From NCBI GenBank assembly GCA_027919835.1, contig JANVFP010000020.1:186001-250000 (forward strand): a stretch of DNA of 64,000 bases, read 5' to 3'. Positions 21,293-33,213 of this stretch are shown here, one piece after another (within the stretch, counting starts at the first letter, position 1; every line of letters starts with the position of its first letter). This stretch comes from Lentinula raphanica. Taxonomy: Eukaryota > Basidiomycota > Agaricomycetes > Agaricales > Omphalotaceae. The notes beneath the pieces are model-generated. The model ran no database searches, was not told the origin of the DNA, and worked only from the letters and a program-made list of their open reading frames with translations. The translations under genes were made by a program, and so were the position numbers.

Positions 21293-23074
21293 ATGTCCAC
21301 CGATTTGCAATGTAGAAGACTGGATGTAGTCACTCAGTGGCTCAACAAAGGACTTGCTCTCATCGAAACTTATGAAGAGCGAGCGAAGTATCGCAAGTAC
21401 AAGGTTTCGCACACTTCCACGACGGCGCCGAAAGAAATAACCTCCAAGGAACGACGAGATCTCCTGCGGGAACGCATGAGAACCCTACACGCTAAAGTCT
21501 GCACGTTATACGCACCTCTCATGCCCAAAAATCCTATTCCAGTTGACGCAGGTGAGTATCGTTTGTTCTATCGTCCGCATGCTTACTTACAGGGCCTAGA
21601 TCACCTCTTCGATTCAGAATTGCCGCACCTGGCTCCAATCAACCAAGTCCTTATTCTCCTGGCAGTGATTTCTCACATGGTCATCGGCCTCTCTCTGGTA
21701 GAATCCAATTTCCTGTTACAGATTGCCATATCCTGTGTCCAACTAGGCATGTATACTTGCGGCTCCCACATGAGTAGTCAGGCGCCTGAGTTGTCGCCGT
21801 CACAGCAAGACATCATCTCCGGGATGCCCAGAAATATACCTGATGCACTCAAGAGCCTTGACGTTGATGGGCATTTCGACCTCTACGCCGTCTGTCCTTC
21901 CTGCAGCTACACCAACAAAGCCCACTCTTTGACGGGAAAGAAGGCGTTTTACCATTATCCCGACACTTGTGATAATCACATTGTAGGCGAGGACAGATCA
22001 TCTAGATGTGGTACCAATCTCCTGAAGACTCGGCGTGACGGTACTGTCCAGCCCATCAAGCCATACCTTGTATCATCCCTCTCGGATTATCTCGCCCGTT
22101 GTCTTGCTGATCCAACCTTCGTGGAGCAGTCCAAAGACGCCACTGACTCTGCCCTACGCAATATTGACTCAGGCAAACCTCTGTCCGAGGTACACAACGT
22201 CTTCGAAGCAGACTTCGTCAAAGAATTTCGAGGACCGGATGGGAAGCTCTTCGTTGATCGAGGGGACAAGATACGTTTTGCATTCTCAATGCATGTCGAT
22301 TTTTTCAATCCCAATCGCGTCACTCAACGTGGAGCTCATGACTCTATCGGGGTTATATCCTGCGCTAACTTGGCCCTCGATCCCTCCATTCGATATCTGC
22401 CTGAATTCATGTATATGAACATCATTCCTGGTCCTAATGAACCCACCTATGACGAGCTGGATCACTATATTCGGCCTGTCATTGAGCAGTTTGTCTCGAC
22501 ATGGAAACCAGGCCTCAAAATTTCATGTACGGCTGATTCCGATGACGGCGCTGTGGTTGAAGCTGCAATTCTGTTATCCGTGAATGATCTCCCTGCTGCT
22601 CGTAAAGTCGCTGGCCTACAAGGACACATGTCGAACTTCCTCTGCAGTGTCTGTAAAATACGCGGGAAAGATCAAATATACTGTACAGATCACGCTCAAT
22701 GGATGATGAGAGATGTGGAGGAGCTTCGGAAGTGGGCATGGACGTACAAAAACGCTCAGACTCTTAGCGAACGCCAACAGATTTTTGAGACTCACGGCAT
22801 TCGATGGTCTTCTTTTTGGCTCCTCGAATATTGGAATCCCACGAAAATGCTTGTCATTGATGCCATGCATTGCCTCCTTGAAGGTCTCGTTCATTACCAT
22901 TGCCGACATGTCCTTCGTCTCGATGCATCTGCTTCTCAACATACAGCCGACGATCTCAAAGTAGCGTTCGAGTGGCCTTGGGTGCCAGACACATACCAAG
23001 CAGGCTCACCCCAACTTCAGGAGAGACATAGCTCCGCGGTTCGCAAAGTTCAAGAAACGCTCTGTCTATCGCTC
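21293..23074 (+). pseudogene. Tnp2/Plavaka-like (CACTA-related) transposase, C-terminus lost
   Basis: One open frame from ATG 21293 into copy B. A zinc-ribbon-like module is present (VCPSCSYTNKAHS, YPDTCDNH, RCGTNLL). Next is a region with a SMHVDFFNPN motif, then a core segment with an ADSDDGAVVEAAILLSVND Asp motif, the family signature LPAARKVAGLQGHMSNFLCS and a C-x2-C zinc pair. Then HAQWMMRDVEELR, GIRWSSFWLLEYWNPTKMLV and DAMHCLLEGLVHYHCRHVL. These match fungal Tnp2-type/Plavaka transposases of CACTA-related elements. The usual C-terminal domain is absent because copy B starts at 23075 and what lies beyond is unrelated. The remaining fragment is therefore unlikely to be active. Confidence 0.8.
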
Positions 23075-26000
23075 CACAGGATACTGTGAAGCTTTTGTAA
23101 AAAGACCTGATGAGTTATCCAGGAGCTTTTGAAAATAGTTGTGACGACACAGAGGGGGCTCCGGAAATGGCTCCGGGGGGTGGGCATGCCTGTCACCACC
23201 TGTCACATCTGACCTATATTTACTGTTTTGGGTAATTAATAATTATCCAGATATTAAATAAGCAGTACATTTGTAAAAATCCTGATAAACTATAAAAATT
23301 CAAAAAAACCCAAAAAAACCTAATTAGGTCAAATTGGGGTATGTAAACAAAATAGCCTTATATGGTAAAAAATGCTGTAGGATCTATCTAGGTGCTAAAA
23401 ATAGCCAAAAAAATCACTAAAAATGCTAAAAATATGTAGGGATGGTATATAGCCTATTGCAGATCCAGGCATCCGAAAATTACCAAAAAGGAAATTTTTG
23501 ATGATGATGTCATCTTGTAGCAAAAAATCTGAAAAAAATCCTAAAAATAGTCAAAAAATTCAGGGGTGCCTTGTTGGCCCTGAAAATGCAAAATAAAAAA
23601 AATACGCGACAAGTGTAAAAATTTTTGTTACTCCAAATCATACCAAATCCACTATATAGTCAGTATATATAATGTATATGCTATATTTAGCATCCTAGTA
23701 CCCTCATTGGGCTAAAAATAGAACTTAATCTCATCTGGTAGCAAAAAATCTGAAAAAATCATAAAAAATACTCAAAAAATTTAGGGGTGCCTCATTGGCC
23801 CTGAAAATGCAAAATAAAAAATTGACATGACACAATTGAAAAACAACATCATTCCAAATCTTATCAAATTTACTATATAGTTAGTATATATTATGTATAT
23901 ACTATTTATAGCATCCCTAGTACCCTCAATCACTTATATCACTCAAGAATCCTACCAAACTGACAACATTGAGTAAATGTAATGTACATGGTATTTTTAG
24001 CACATCTAGTACCCTTAAAAACTCAGAACAATTTATATCACTCAATATGTTCAGTATACTTAGTACTCATCACATTTAACACACTAAAACTCGGAACAGT
24101 ACTTATATGTATCATACTTAACACAGTTGGCAATGAAAATACTACTCAAAACAGTGTTATCAGTCACTATACTTAACACACTTAACAGTCAAAAAGTCGG
24201 AATAATGTTACTTGATATACATAACACACTCATTGTTATACTACAACACACTTATAACAACGAGTTTTGGGCGCTTATGGGTGCTTATTTGGTATTTTTG
24301 AGTCGAAATTCTTTAATAGCACACTCAATAATTTTTGTGTGGGGTTTATACTGTGTAAGGATGTTGTTTATATCATACTACACTTGATACAATTTGGAGA
24401 ACTCAAGATTACACCCTGTGGGGCTGGCTATATTGTGATCTTTTGTGATATAACAGTGTTTTATGTAAATGTCAATGCATACACCCATGTTATGAAGTCA
24501 AACTGTGACTGGGTCATGGAAAGAGTCATCCTACAACCTATTCCATGCTAACTCTATGTGATACAGCCAAGAGATCTGTAATGGGGGTCATTGAATATGA
24601 CATCTATTGTTACATGTAGGTGTAGACATCTATAGTGTACATGAAACATGTACATATATATCACAGAGTCCAATAGTCATAGTGAGTATCTGAACCATGT
24701 CCAGACACTTCTAGTAGACTGTAGGAGTCATTCCTTCATGAACCACTATCAGTATACTTGCATTACATGGACATATGCATTGACATTTACATAAAACACT
24801 ATTATATTACAAAAGATCACAATATAGCCAGCCCCACAGGCTGTAATCTTGAGTTCTCCAAATTGTATCAAGTGTAGTATGATATAAACAACATCCTTAC
24901 ACAGTATAAACCCCACACAAAAATTATTGAGTGTGCTATGAAAGAATTTCGACTCAAAAATACCAAATAAGCACCCATAAGCGCCCAAAACTCGTTGTTA
25001 TAAGTGTGTTGTAGTATAACAATGAGTGTGTTATATATATCAAGTAACATTATTCCGACTTTTTGACTGTTAAGTGTGTTAAGTATAGTGACTGATAACA
25101 CTGTTTTGAGTAGTATTTTCATTGCCAACTGTGTTAAGTATGATACATATAAGTACTGTTCCGAGTTTTAGTGTGTTAAATGTGATGAGTACTAAGTATA
25201 CTGAACATATTGAGTGATATAAATTGTTCTGAGTTTTTAAGGGTACTAGGTGTGCTAAAAATACCATGTACATTACATTTACTCAATGTTGTCAGTTTGG
25301 TAGGATTCTTGAGTGATATAAGTGATTGAGGGTACTAGGGATGCTATAAATAGTATATACATAATATATACTAACTATATAGTAAATTTGATAAGATTTG
25401 GAATGATGTTGTTTTTCAATTGTGTCATGTCAATTTTTTTATTTTGCATTTTCAGGGCCAATGAGGCACCCCTAAATTTTTTGAGTATTTTTTATGATTT
25501 TTTCAGATTTTTTGCTACCAGATGAGATTAAGTTCTATTTTTAGCCCAATGAGGGTACTAGGATGCTAAATATAGCATATACATTATATATACTGACTAT
25601 ATAGTGGATTTGGTATGATTTGGAGTAACAAAAATTTTTACACTTGTCGCGTATTTTTTTTTATTTTGCATTTTCAGGGCCAACAAGGCACCCCTGAATT
25701 TTTTGACTATTTTTAGGATTTTTTTCAGATTTTTTGCTACAAGATGACATCATCATCAAAAATTTCCTTTTTTGGTAATTTTCGGATGCCTGGATCTGCA
25801 ATAGGCTATATACCATCCCTACATATTTTTAGCATTTTTAGTGATTTTTTTGGCTATTTTTAGCACCTAGATAGATCCTACAGCATTTTTTACCATATAA
25901 GGCTATTTTGTTTACATACCCCAATTTGACCTAATTAGGTTTTTTTGGGTTTTTTTGAATTTTTATAGTTTATCAGGATTTTTTACAAATGTACTGCTTA

Positions 26001-26184
26001 TTTAATATCTGGATAATTATTAATTACCCAAAACAGTAAATATAGGTCAGATGTGACAGGTGGTGACAGGCATGCCCACCCCCCGGAGCCATTTCCGGAG
26101 CCCCCTCTGTGTCGTCACAACTATTTTCAAAAGCTCCTGGATAACTCATCAGGTCTTTTTACAAAAGCTTTACAGTATCAGCTG
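23075..26184. mobile_element. Palindromic foldback element, copy B
   Basis: The copy is 3110 bp with the same ends as copy A (CACAGGATACTG at left, CAGTATCAGCTG at right) and both long arms intact. The flanking 7-mers differ (ATCGCTC on the left, AATCTTG on the right), so there is no target duplication. The left flank is a transposase exon and the right flank is a different gene. The central spacer is inverted relative to the tips when compared with copy A. Confidence 0.92.
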
Positions 26185-28563
26185 AATCTTGCTGCTGATG
26201 CTGCTCCCGGTGTTCTACCTGATGCCAACCCTGATGCCAATCCTAACGGCCAGAATTCTAAGCACGACATCGATCGGACAGTCATGGACCTCGTCAGAAA
26301 GCACTGGTTTGACGACTACAAGGCGAAATACAATGAATCTCCCAGCGAAGCAGCTAAGTGGCGTGCACAGAAATCCGAAGAAATCCTCATCCTCCTTGAG
26401 CGCAAAGAAGGGTTTTTTGCTGGAACCAACGGTGCTAGAGGCAACCGTTGAAAAGCAAACCTAGACGTAAGTCTTTCGTTGATCTCAGTGGTCTTCACAG
26501 CTGACATGACATGTTAAAGGCACTGAGGCAGTGTTTTCGAAACATGGCCGACGCGATCCTGAAAAAGCAAGCAAAGCAAGTTGCTATTCCTCCTACTGTT
26601 CCTCCTACCGTTCCTCCTGCCATTCCTCCTGCCGTTCCCTCCATTCTGTCAAAGAGTGCAGCGCAGATCATCGTAGATGGGATGTTCAAGCTTGCAGGTC
26701 CAGTTGCAGGTCGCACGCTGTATGAGCGAGAACATAAAGACGATATCAAGGCCTCTGCAAAAGTTGGGAACACGGGAAATGCTGCCGGAAATTATCAACA
26801 AGCTCTCAAACAAAGTTGGCTGCAATTAGATGAAGAAGAACAGTGAGCTTGGCGAGAAAGAGCTCAAGAGGAAGCTTGCGATATAGACAGGTATGTACAC
26901 CCATCTATACACAGCGCCAACAAGCTGACTTTGGCCGCAGAAACCAAGATCTTCTACTTTCAATGGTCCACTTCATCTTCATGTCGATGGCCAAAACTGG
27001 TCGACTCGGTGATCTGGAATTTGTGACACTTCTATCTATGCGAACCACGAAGGGGACACTTCATACTGAGACGTGAGTTTTTGCTAAACAAGGGAAGACA
27101 TAATCGATTCTGACAATTTTATCAACAGGGTCGTGGGCGGTACAAGCGGTAAAGATTTCAAGGACTCCATCAACGACTGGGACGAGCGTTATGTCGACCC
27201 TTTTCATGAATGGGTTGAGCGAGTCCTACCGCAGTCAGACGCGGCTACTACAGTTATCAGACGAGATGAAGCTGGCTATCCGGTATTTGCGGCGGACATC
27301 AAGACCTTAGAAACCCCACCGAAGCACTTGCAGTCGTTGGTGAAAACATTTCTTGAGCTCTTATACAGTGCGTACTCTTCCATTGTCTCATGGTGTAATG
27401 TGTAGTCTGATAAAGAAGCAGGAAAGCAGTATGGTGAACAAATACCATGGGATGAGCTTCACCAGAAGCCCGAAGATTTTTATGATGTCACTAAATTCAA
27501 CTTTCCGGTGCCTCTGGAGGATCCATCAGCTATGGGGATATCCATATTTCCTCTTGTCGATGCCCTCAAGGAGTTAGAGTCCCCCTTCCGCTTTCATCGA
27601 TATGTGACACCACGTTCGAGCCTTGGAGAACCCATTGATGCTGGCGGTGACCGTGCTCCTCCTCTCGATCCTACTCCTTCTGCAGTTGAGCCACCCCATG
27701 CTCTGGCCTCTGCTCCTTCGGTATCTCAGCTATCTGCGTCACCTGCACCCCCTGCTGCTGCGCCTGTTGGTCCTGTTGCACCTGCTTTTCCTGCACCTTC
27801 ACCAGTTCAGCTATCAGTCTATCCTGCACCTCCATTACCCACATCTGTTGCACCTGTATCTACTCCATCTCCACCTCCTGCTCCTGTTGCACCTGCCTCT
27901 GCTGCACCTCTGATTCCTGTTCCTTCAGCAGCCCAGTCATCTCTTGCGCTTCCACCACCTGCTCCTGTCGCACCTGCCTCTGCTGCGCCTTGGAATCATG
28001 TTCCTTTGGCAGCTCAGCCATCTCCTGCGCCCCTACCTTCTGCTCCTGTTGTACCCAGTGCTTCTCCTGCACCTCTCAACCCCGTTCCTTCTGCAACCCC
28101 AACGTCTGCTTCTCCTGCAGATCTGTCACCTGCTCCTCTGGAAGTCCAACCGACTACCCCTTCAGTTCCGCTTCCTGCTCCTGCAGCAATCCCCGGAAAG
28201 GCGAAATCTGTAAAGAAGGGCGCAGCTTCTAAGCAAGCCACAGGCCAAGCAGGTGGTCGGGGAAACAAACGAAAGCAAGTAGATCACATGGGAGCAGGAG
28301 TTCCGGCCCCTCCTCTTGCAGGACCGTCCCTGGCTCCTGCACCATCTCCCCGCAAAACGAGGTCTGCTAGGAGAAAGGAAGGTGGGACCTCAAATGCCGA
28401 TGCAGGTCAAGGGAGCGGTGGGGAAAAGCGAAAGCATGTAGATGCAGGAGAAATGGAACAACCATCTGGGAGGAAGAAGTCAAAGTATTGGCATTACGTT
28501 GTTGAGGGCATCCCAGGAGCAGTACTCTCTGATGGCGAGACTGCAAACGACCATGCTAGTTAA
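26185..28563 (+). pseudogene. Unknown Agaricomycete protein, 5'-truncated with internal stops
   Basis: The readable frame begins at the edge of copy B (LNLAADAAPGVLPDANPDAN) and runs through about six exons with GT-AG borders. Segments include DLVRKHWFDDYKAKYNESP, a PPTVPPTVPPAIPPAVP repeat, SKSAAQIIVDGMFKLAG, NQDLLLSMVHFIFMSMAKTG and SINDWDERYVDPFHEW. The last exon (27508-28563) is very Pro/Ala-rich (APVAPASAAP-type repeats, 27650-28190), then basic, with two Lys/Arg clusters. Two in-frame TGA codons interrupt it: 26449-26451 in the first exon and 26842-26844 (after EEEQ, where AWRERAQEEA continues in frame). With the missing N-terminus it is a broken gene. Function unknown; the pattern recalls long transposon-linked proteins of mushrooms. 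Confidence 0.6.
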
Positions 28564-28565
28564 GT

Positions 28566-28712
28566 ACCCGTTCAACCAGCGTTCAACCGACCATTCGATC
28601 GTTGTTAAACGACCGTTCAACGACCGTTCAACCGGTGCTCAACGACCGTTCAACAACTGTTCAACCGGTGTTCAACGACAGTTCAACTGGTGTTCAATGA
28701 CCGTTCAACGAC
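28566..28712. repeat. Minisatellite of GTTCAAC units
   Basis: About a dozen imperfect units of 11-13 bp built on CGACCGTTCAAC, with variants CCGGTGTTCAAC and AACTGTTCAAC. The array starts immediately after the stop codon of the preceding gene. Confidence 0.85.
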
Positions 28713-29092
28713 CGTTTACCTTTGACAAATTGGACTTGTAATTTCATTTAATTCTTTCCTGTTCGTGACTGTTGAATGGCTGGCCATCGGACTTTGTCTT
28801 TGCGTATATGTGCTTCCCTCTTCTTTCCTGTTAACCACTGTTAAACATATGTTAAACGGCGTATGTGTTCAAATCACTCTGTGTACTTCCTTACTGTTAA
28901 GCACATGTTAAACAGTCATTAAACAGCAATGAGATTTATTTCTTTCATTGTATGTTGTAGGTATTTCAATGATATTCAACACTGTTTAATACCGTTTAAC
29001 ACCTGGTTAACATCTGGTTAACACTGGCAATGTTGTAGTATATACAGTCTGTTTAATGTAATCAACCGGATGAGATTTGAACCAACTATATG
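28713..29092. repeat. Gene-free stretch with dispersed GTTAAAC/GTTTAAC words
   Basis: No gene. GTTAAAC, GTTTAAC and GTTAAC words recur about every 10-20 bp at 28833-28935 and 28976-29030, in both orientations. It looks like a diverged continuation of the minisatellite upstream. Confidence 0.5.
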
Positions 29093-30415
29093 TTAACCAA
29101 AGCTAATCGTGTTTCTGGTTTTATGGAAAATATCTTGTTGTAAAAAATAGATGATACACATCTGTGCTATAATATTGTGGGCTAGATATGCATTGATTTC
29201 AAATAATTCTCTGTTATTATCATGGTTCTTAAGTAAAAACTCTTTAACAGATGCATGTGCAAGTTGAACAATTCCATCTTTGTCAGTAGTGACCAATGTA
29301 GTACTAATGATTTTTTCTAACCCACCCAAAATTTGTGCATCATAATCAACTACTAATGATTCTAAATCAATTGAGCAAATAATTGCAACTTGTTTCAGAT
29401 TCAAAGGCTCAAAAGAATGTAAAAGCCATAAGAGAATATGGTATATTTCTTTAGCATAATTGCTCTTTTTACTCTTTTTAATAGCTTCAGCATATGTTTC
29501 TTGCAAATCTAAAGGTAGCAAGGCTAGTTCCTTTTTGACCATTGCTGTAGTACTACAATCTCCTAATGTCTGAAGTTGACAATCAATGTAGCGAAATCTG
29601 TTTCATTCTTCAATCTCAATTATCAAAAGTAATATATAAACTATCAAACTCACTCTCCATCTGCTTTTCTCATCAATATTGCTTTCACCTCATCTTTCAA
29701 AGTTGCAAGATTTGTACTCTCAAATACAAACTGCAATTGGTTTTCCACATAAGTTGCAATATCTCCATCCACATTGTTATTGCTACTCATGAAAACTGTC
29801 CAGCAATTCTTCCCTTCAAAATGATGATGATTACAGCTTGAAATCATAATCTTTACAGGAAATGATTGATGCAATAGAGCAAGAAAATTCAAGACCATGG
29901 ATTCATCTTTAGAAACACATTCATCCAAAGCATCAATTATGATGTAAATTTGGTGCTGCTTCTGGGTCAGATCCTGTGTGATTCTTTTCAAAGTATCAGC
30001 TATTGCAGAATTGGTAGGCTTGGAATGAGAAAGCCCATGCTTTGATGATTCATGTAGTTTCTTCAATGCAGGGTGTATTCTATTATCTTGAGCTCCCATT
30101 TGCAAAAGGAGTGATAATAAGAATCCTTGGTAACTTGTATTGGCTCCAGTATTGTCATGAGTATCAAAGTAGTGACAAATAATTAAGCTTGAGGATTCCA
30201 TTTCTCTCAGTTCATTAATTATACCTGTACTAAAGTTTTAACCTATCAGTGATTTTTTAAAGCAGCTGAAGAACTGGTACACTTACATCAAGACAGTTTT
30301 GCCTGATCCAGCTGCAATGCAATAATGAATAACTTGATTATAAATAATGATAATGATTATATGTATTACCTTTGCCTTGAATCCACAGAATGCCTGCATT
30401 TTCCTTCCACTCCAA
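29093..30415 (-). pseudogene. NACHT/STAND NTPase (NLR-like) fragment
   Basis: Reading on the minus strand, an exon with the NAGILWIQGK strand precedes a small intron and a Walker A motif (AGSGKTVLM, about 30287-30313). The next exon (to about 29640) has SSSLIICHYFDTHDN, a QIYIIIDALDEC Walker B motif and IMISSCNHHHF. A last exon (29542-29093) has LPLDLQETYAEAIKK, ILLWLLHSFEPLNLKQVA and a VQLAHASVKEFLL helix typical of the winged-helix region after fungal NACHT domains. In fungi such proteins act as signal-transducing NTPases, often in non-self recognition. No N-terminal effector or C-terminal repeat domain is visible, so it is a fragment or very short member. Confidence 0.65.
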
Positions 30416-30885
30416 GTAAGTGCTTCTGGGTCAGATCCTGTGTGATTCTTTTCAAAGTATCAGCTATTGCAGAATTGGTAGGCTTGGAATGAGAAAGCCC
30501 ATGCTTTAATTATTCATGCAGTCTCTTCAATGCAGGATGTATTCTATTATCTTGAGCTCCCATTTGCAAAAGCAGTGATAATAAGAATCCTTGGTAACTT
30601 GTATTGGCTCCAGTATTGTCACAAGTATCAAAGTAGTGACAAATGATCAAGCTTGAGGATTCCATTTCTCTCAGTTCATTAATTATACCTGTACTGAAAT
30701 TTCAACCTATCAGTGATTTTTAAGCAGCTGAAGAACTGGTGTACTTACATCAAGACAGTTTTGCCTGACCCAGCTGCCATCCAATAATGAATAACTTGAT
30801 CATAAATAATGATAATGATTATATGTATTACCTTTGCCTTGAATCCACAGAATGCCTGCATTTTCCTCCCACTCCAAGTAAGTTC
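30416..30885 (-). pseudogene. Second, partial copy of the NACHT exon
   Basis: This segment repeats about 29959-30415 head to tail with few differences. It includes the same KQHQIY-encoding end, the SSSLIICHYF exon, the Walker A exon and the upstream ILWIQGK exon. It breaks inside the first repeated exon, so it cannot encode a complete NTPase. The breakpoint is at about 30419, where the first copy's CCACTCCAAGTAAG joins TGCTTCTGGGTCAG. Confidence 0.75.
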
Positions 30886-32735
30886 ATCAGGAAACACGAA
30901 AAGTGCTACCGGCGCTCATGCAAGAGATATAGCGCCGTCGTAGTCGAAATTGCTCTTGTAGTTGCGCGCATTATCTACATAGCAGTCTGTAGTCTATGTA
31001 GTGACCTCTTCACTATATATAGTACTCCATAATACACAAGGGATTGACTCTAAGACTCTCCTTCTCACTATTTCATTGTCTGCTTTTCGTCGCCCAATTA
31101 GGCAGTCCACTTGGGAACCCAAGGGACCTGCCTTTTTGGGCTTCCATTCTCATTAGTGTGCCGTCTGTAAACTGTGTTGACCATTCGACGTTGTTACCAA
31201 AACATATGCCATTGTATAATTAGTTATGCTCGTCGTGCTCTGATATATCTAATTTCTCTCTGTCGGTCCTCCTGTGCCTTTTGAAACATATAAACTCGGT
31301 GTCGAAATAGATAGAAGTCTCGAAATCGTAGGTATGGATTAAGACAGAATGTTGTAGCTGTATCAAGTATGTTCGCACTACTCCACTGGGTATCTGCTGC
31401 GATGCCAAATTTTGGAACATCAGCAAAAACATCCTGGGCCAGGGGAATCAAAAGGTTGCCTCAGAAACTGCCCAAATCTTAAGTATTTTCAAAGTAATGT
31501 TTGTACTTTGAAATGGCCTAGGTAGCCTGGGTACTCAGGGGTCTTGGAAAAAAGAGCTGATTCCTAAGCGCCTTTGGAGATCTTTCAGGATCTTTCAGGA
31601 TCTTTGAGAGTCTTTCAGGATCTTTCAGGGGACCCAGGCACTGTAGGAACCTTGGTCATTTGCCAGGTAATTTTTTTCTGCATATCCATAGCTCTAATGT
31701 TGGTTCATACCAGTGTACTTAAACACAGTTGACTTCTAAATACTCATTGAGTTTTCATAGTCACAAATTCTATAGTCTCTGTTGAACAAGAACTCATAGT
31801 CGGTCTGGTGTATGTGCAGAACATGTCCTTTTTTCCATTGTTCCCCCTCAACTTTCTTATCCTCCAAGATGAGCGAGATGAGCGTCTCTCTACAAGTTCT
31901 TTAGTTTATATAGCAGCGACAAGAAACGATCATGACAGTAGGAAGCGCATAAGTAATGTGACTCAGACTCTTGTGCAAGGAAGAGGAAGTGAAGAGCCAA
32001 GGTATCTTCAATTTTGTGTTGAGATACAGGTGTTTGATGGGTATAATCTATCGAGATACTTGAAAGTAGTAAGAAATGTATGGCCGCTACGATTCTTAAG
32101 ATTCTGGTCCAATGCTACCAGGAATGCAACTAGAAAGCATCAGACAATATGTTCTCCTCTACACAAATCCAGACACGCACCATACTTAAATAGTTTCCTT
32201 CAACAGTGTTTGACCCAACTTCGTCTTCTTTTCTCCTTGAGCCTTCCCCGAATCGTCCATCGATGACCATGCGAAACCATTGAGTCCCTGTAAACTCACA
32301 TGGGTCTCTCTTCTTCATGACCCATATCCGAGAGAAGTTACAATTGTTGATTAGTTCTTCATGTGATGGAGGTTAGAGGCAAGGAGTACAGCATGAGGGT
32401 AGCCCAAAATCGAACCTAGTGGTAGTACTTGAGAAGCCAAAGCGCCGGTGAACGAAACTGGATCAATTACGTAGGCAACCCCCACAAAAAAAGTTCACAG
32501 ACTGCATTTTCAGTGTTTATATTAAAAAAGTAGACACAGAGCAGCAATGAAATAAAAAAACCGTAGGTATTGGATTGTGTTATAGGAAGGAAATACAAAA
32601 ACATCGTTTTACAAGCCAAAGACCGCATCGGTGATAAAGTTCTTACGCCATGTAACAATGGAAGCGCGCTCGACTGGAATGGGATGAAAAAAATCTACTG
32701 TCCAAAGCTGGTGCAGCTACGTCGGAGCGGAAATT
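30886..32735. other. Gene-poor region
   Basis: No supported gene. Short open frames here lack domains or intron structure. A direct-repeat patch of GATCTTTCAGG words lies at 31577-31640 and resembles the one near 5570. The right end is probably the 3' flank of the importin-alpha pseudogene, which reads leftward and stops at 32736. Confidence 0.5.
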
Positions 32736-33213
32736 TCATTGCGAGCGTACAGGCGCAACGATCGCGGTGTCGTCGTCTTCGTCATCAGGGAAGTATTTTA
32801 ACATGATGTTATAGGCTTTCTTGTAGATTTCCAGTTTTTTGTGTTGCCGGAGATTGCTCTTCCACATATGTTGCATATTGGTTCACTGCGCCTAGTCCTG
32901 CGGCTGCTTTGTCCATCTCTCCAACCTTCAAGATGTTATCGAGACCATCGAGCGCAACCTGGATAACCATCATGATGAGAAGGTCACATAGAGGCTTGAT
33001 GCATCCCTGGCTTACTAGATATCAAATTTGGGATGGTTCCTGAAGACCGCCGAATCCTCGTTGTGAAGTCCGAGTTTTGCAAGATATTGATGAGAAGGGT
33101 GAGACTGTTCGCAACAATAACATTTTGGTTCTGGGAAGGGGAATCGGCTGTGATTTGGAAATCGTCCAGCAAGCTTCTTTCCCGATGTCATCCTTCGGTG
33201 AAGAAAGGAGGGC
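32736..33213 (-). pseudogene. Importin-alpha (karyopherin alpha) pseudogene, C-terminal part
   Basis: On the minus strand, armadillo-repeat sequence reads SSPKDDIGKEACWTIS at the edge of copy C. After a one-base frameshift it continues ITADSPSQNQNVIVA and LLINILQNSDF. Then [54 protein letters not shown] and an acidic tail follow, with a stop at 32736-32738. This is the canonical C-terminal order of importin alpha, the cargo-binding nuclear import adaptor. Two frame breaks and a missing stretch after the ILQNSDF repeat show decay. The upstream half lies beyond 50600 on the other side of the nested insertions. Confidence 0.82.

Noticed and set aside
27671..28268. Several open frames on both strands across the Pro/Ala-rich region
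   Set aside because: They are frame shadows of the APVAPASAAP-type repeat; only the plus-strand frame connects to neighbouring exons.
28566..28712. Possible CRISPR-like array
   Set aside because: Units are contiguous 11-13 bp minisatellite repeats without unique spacers, and the genome is eukaryotic.
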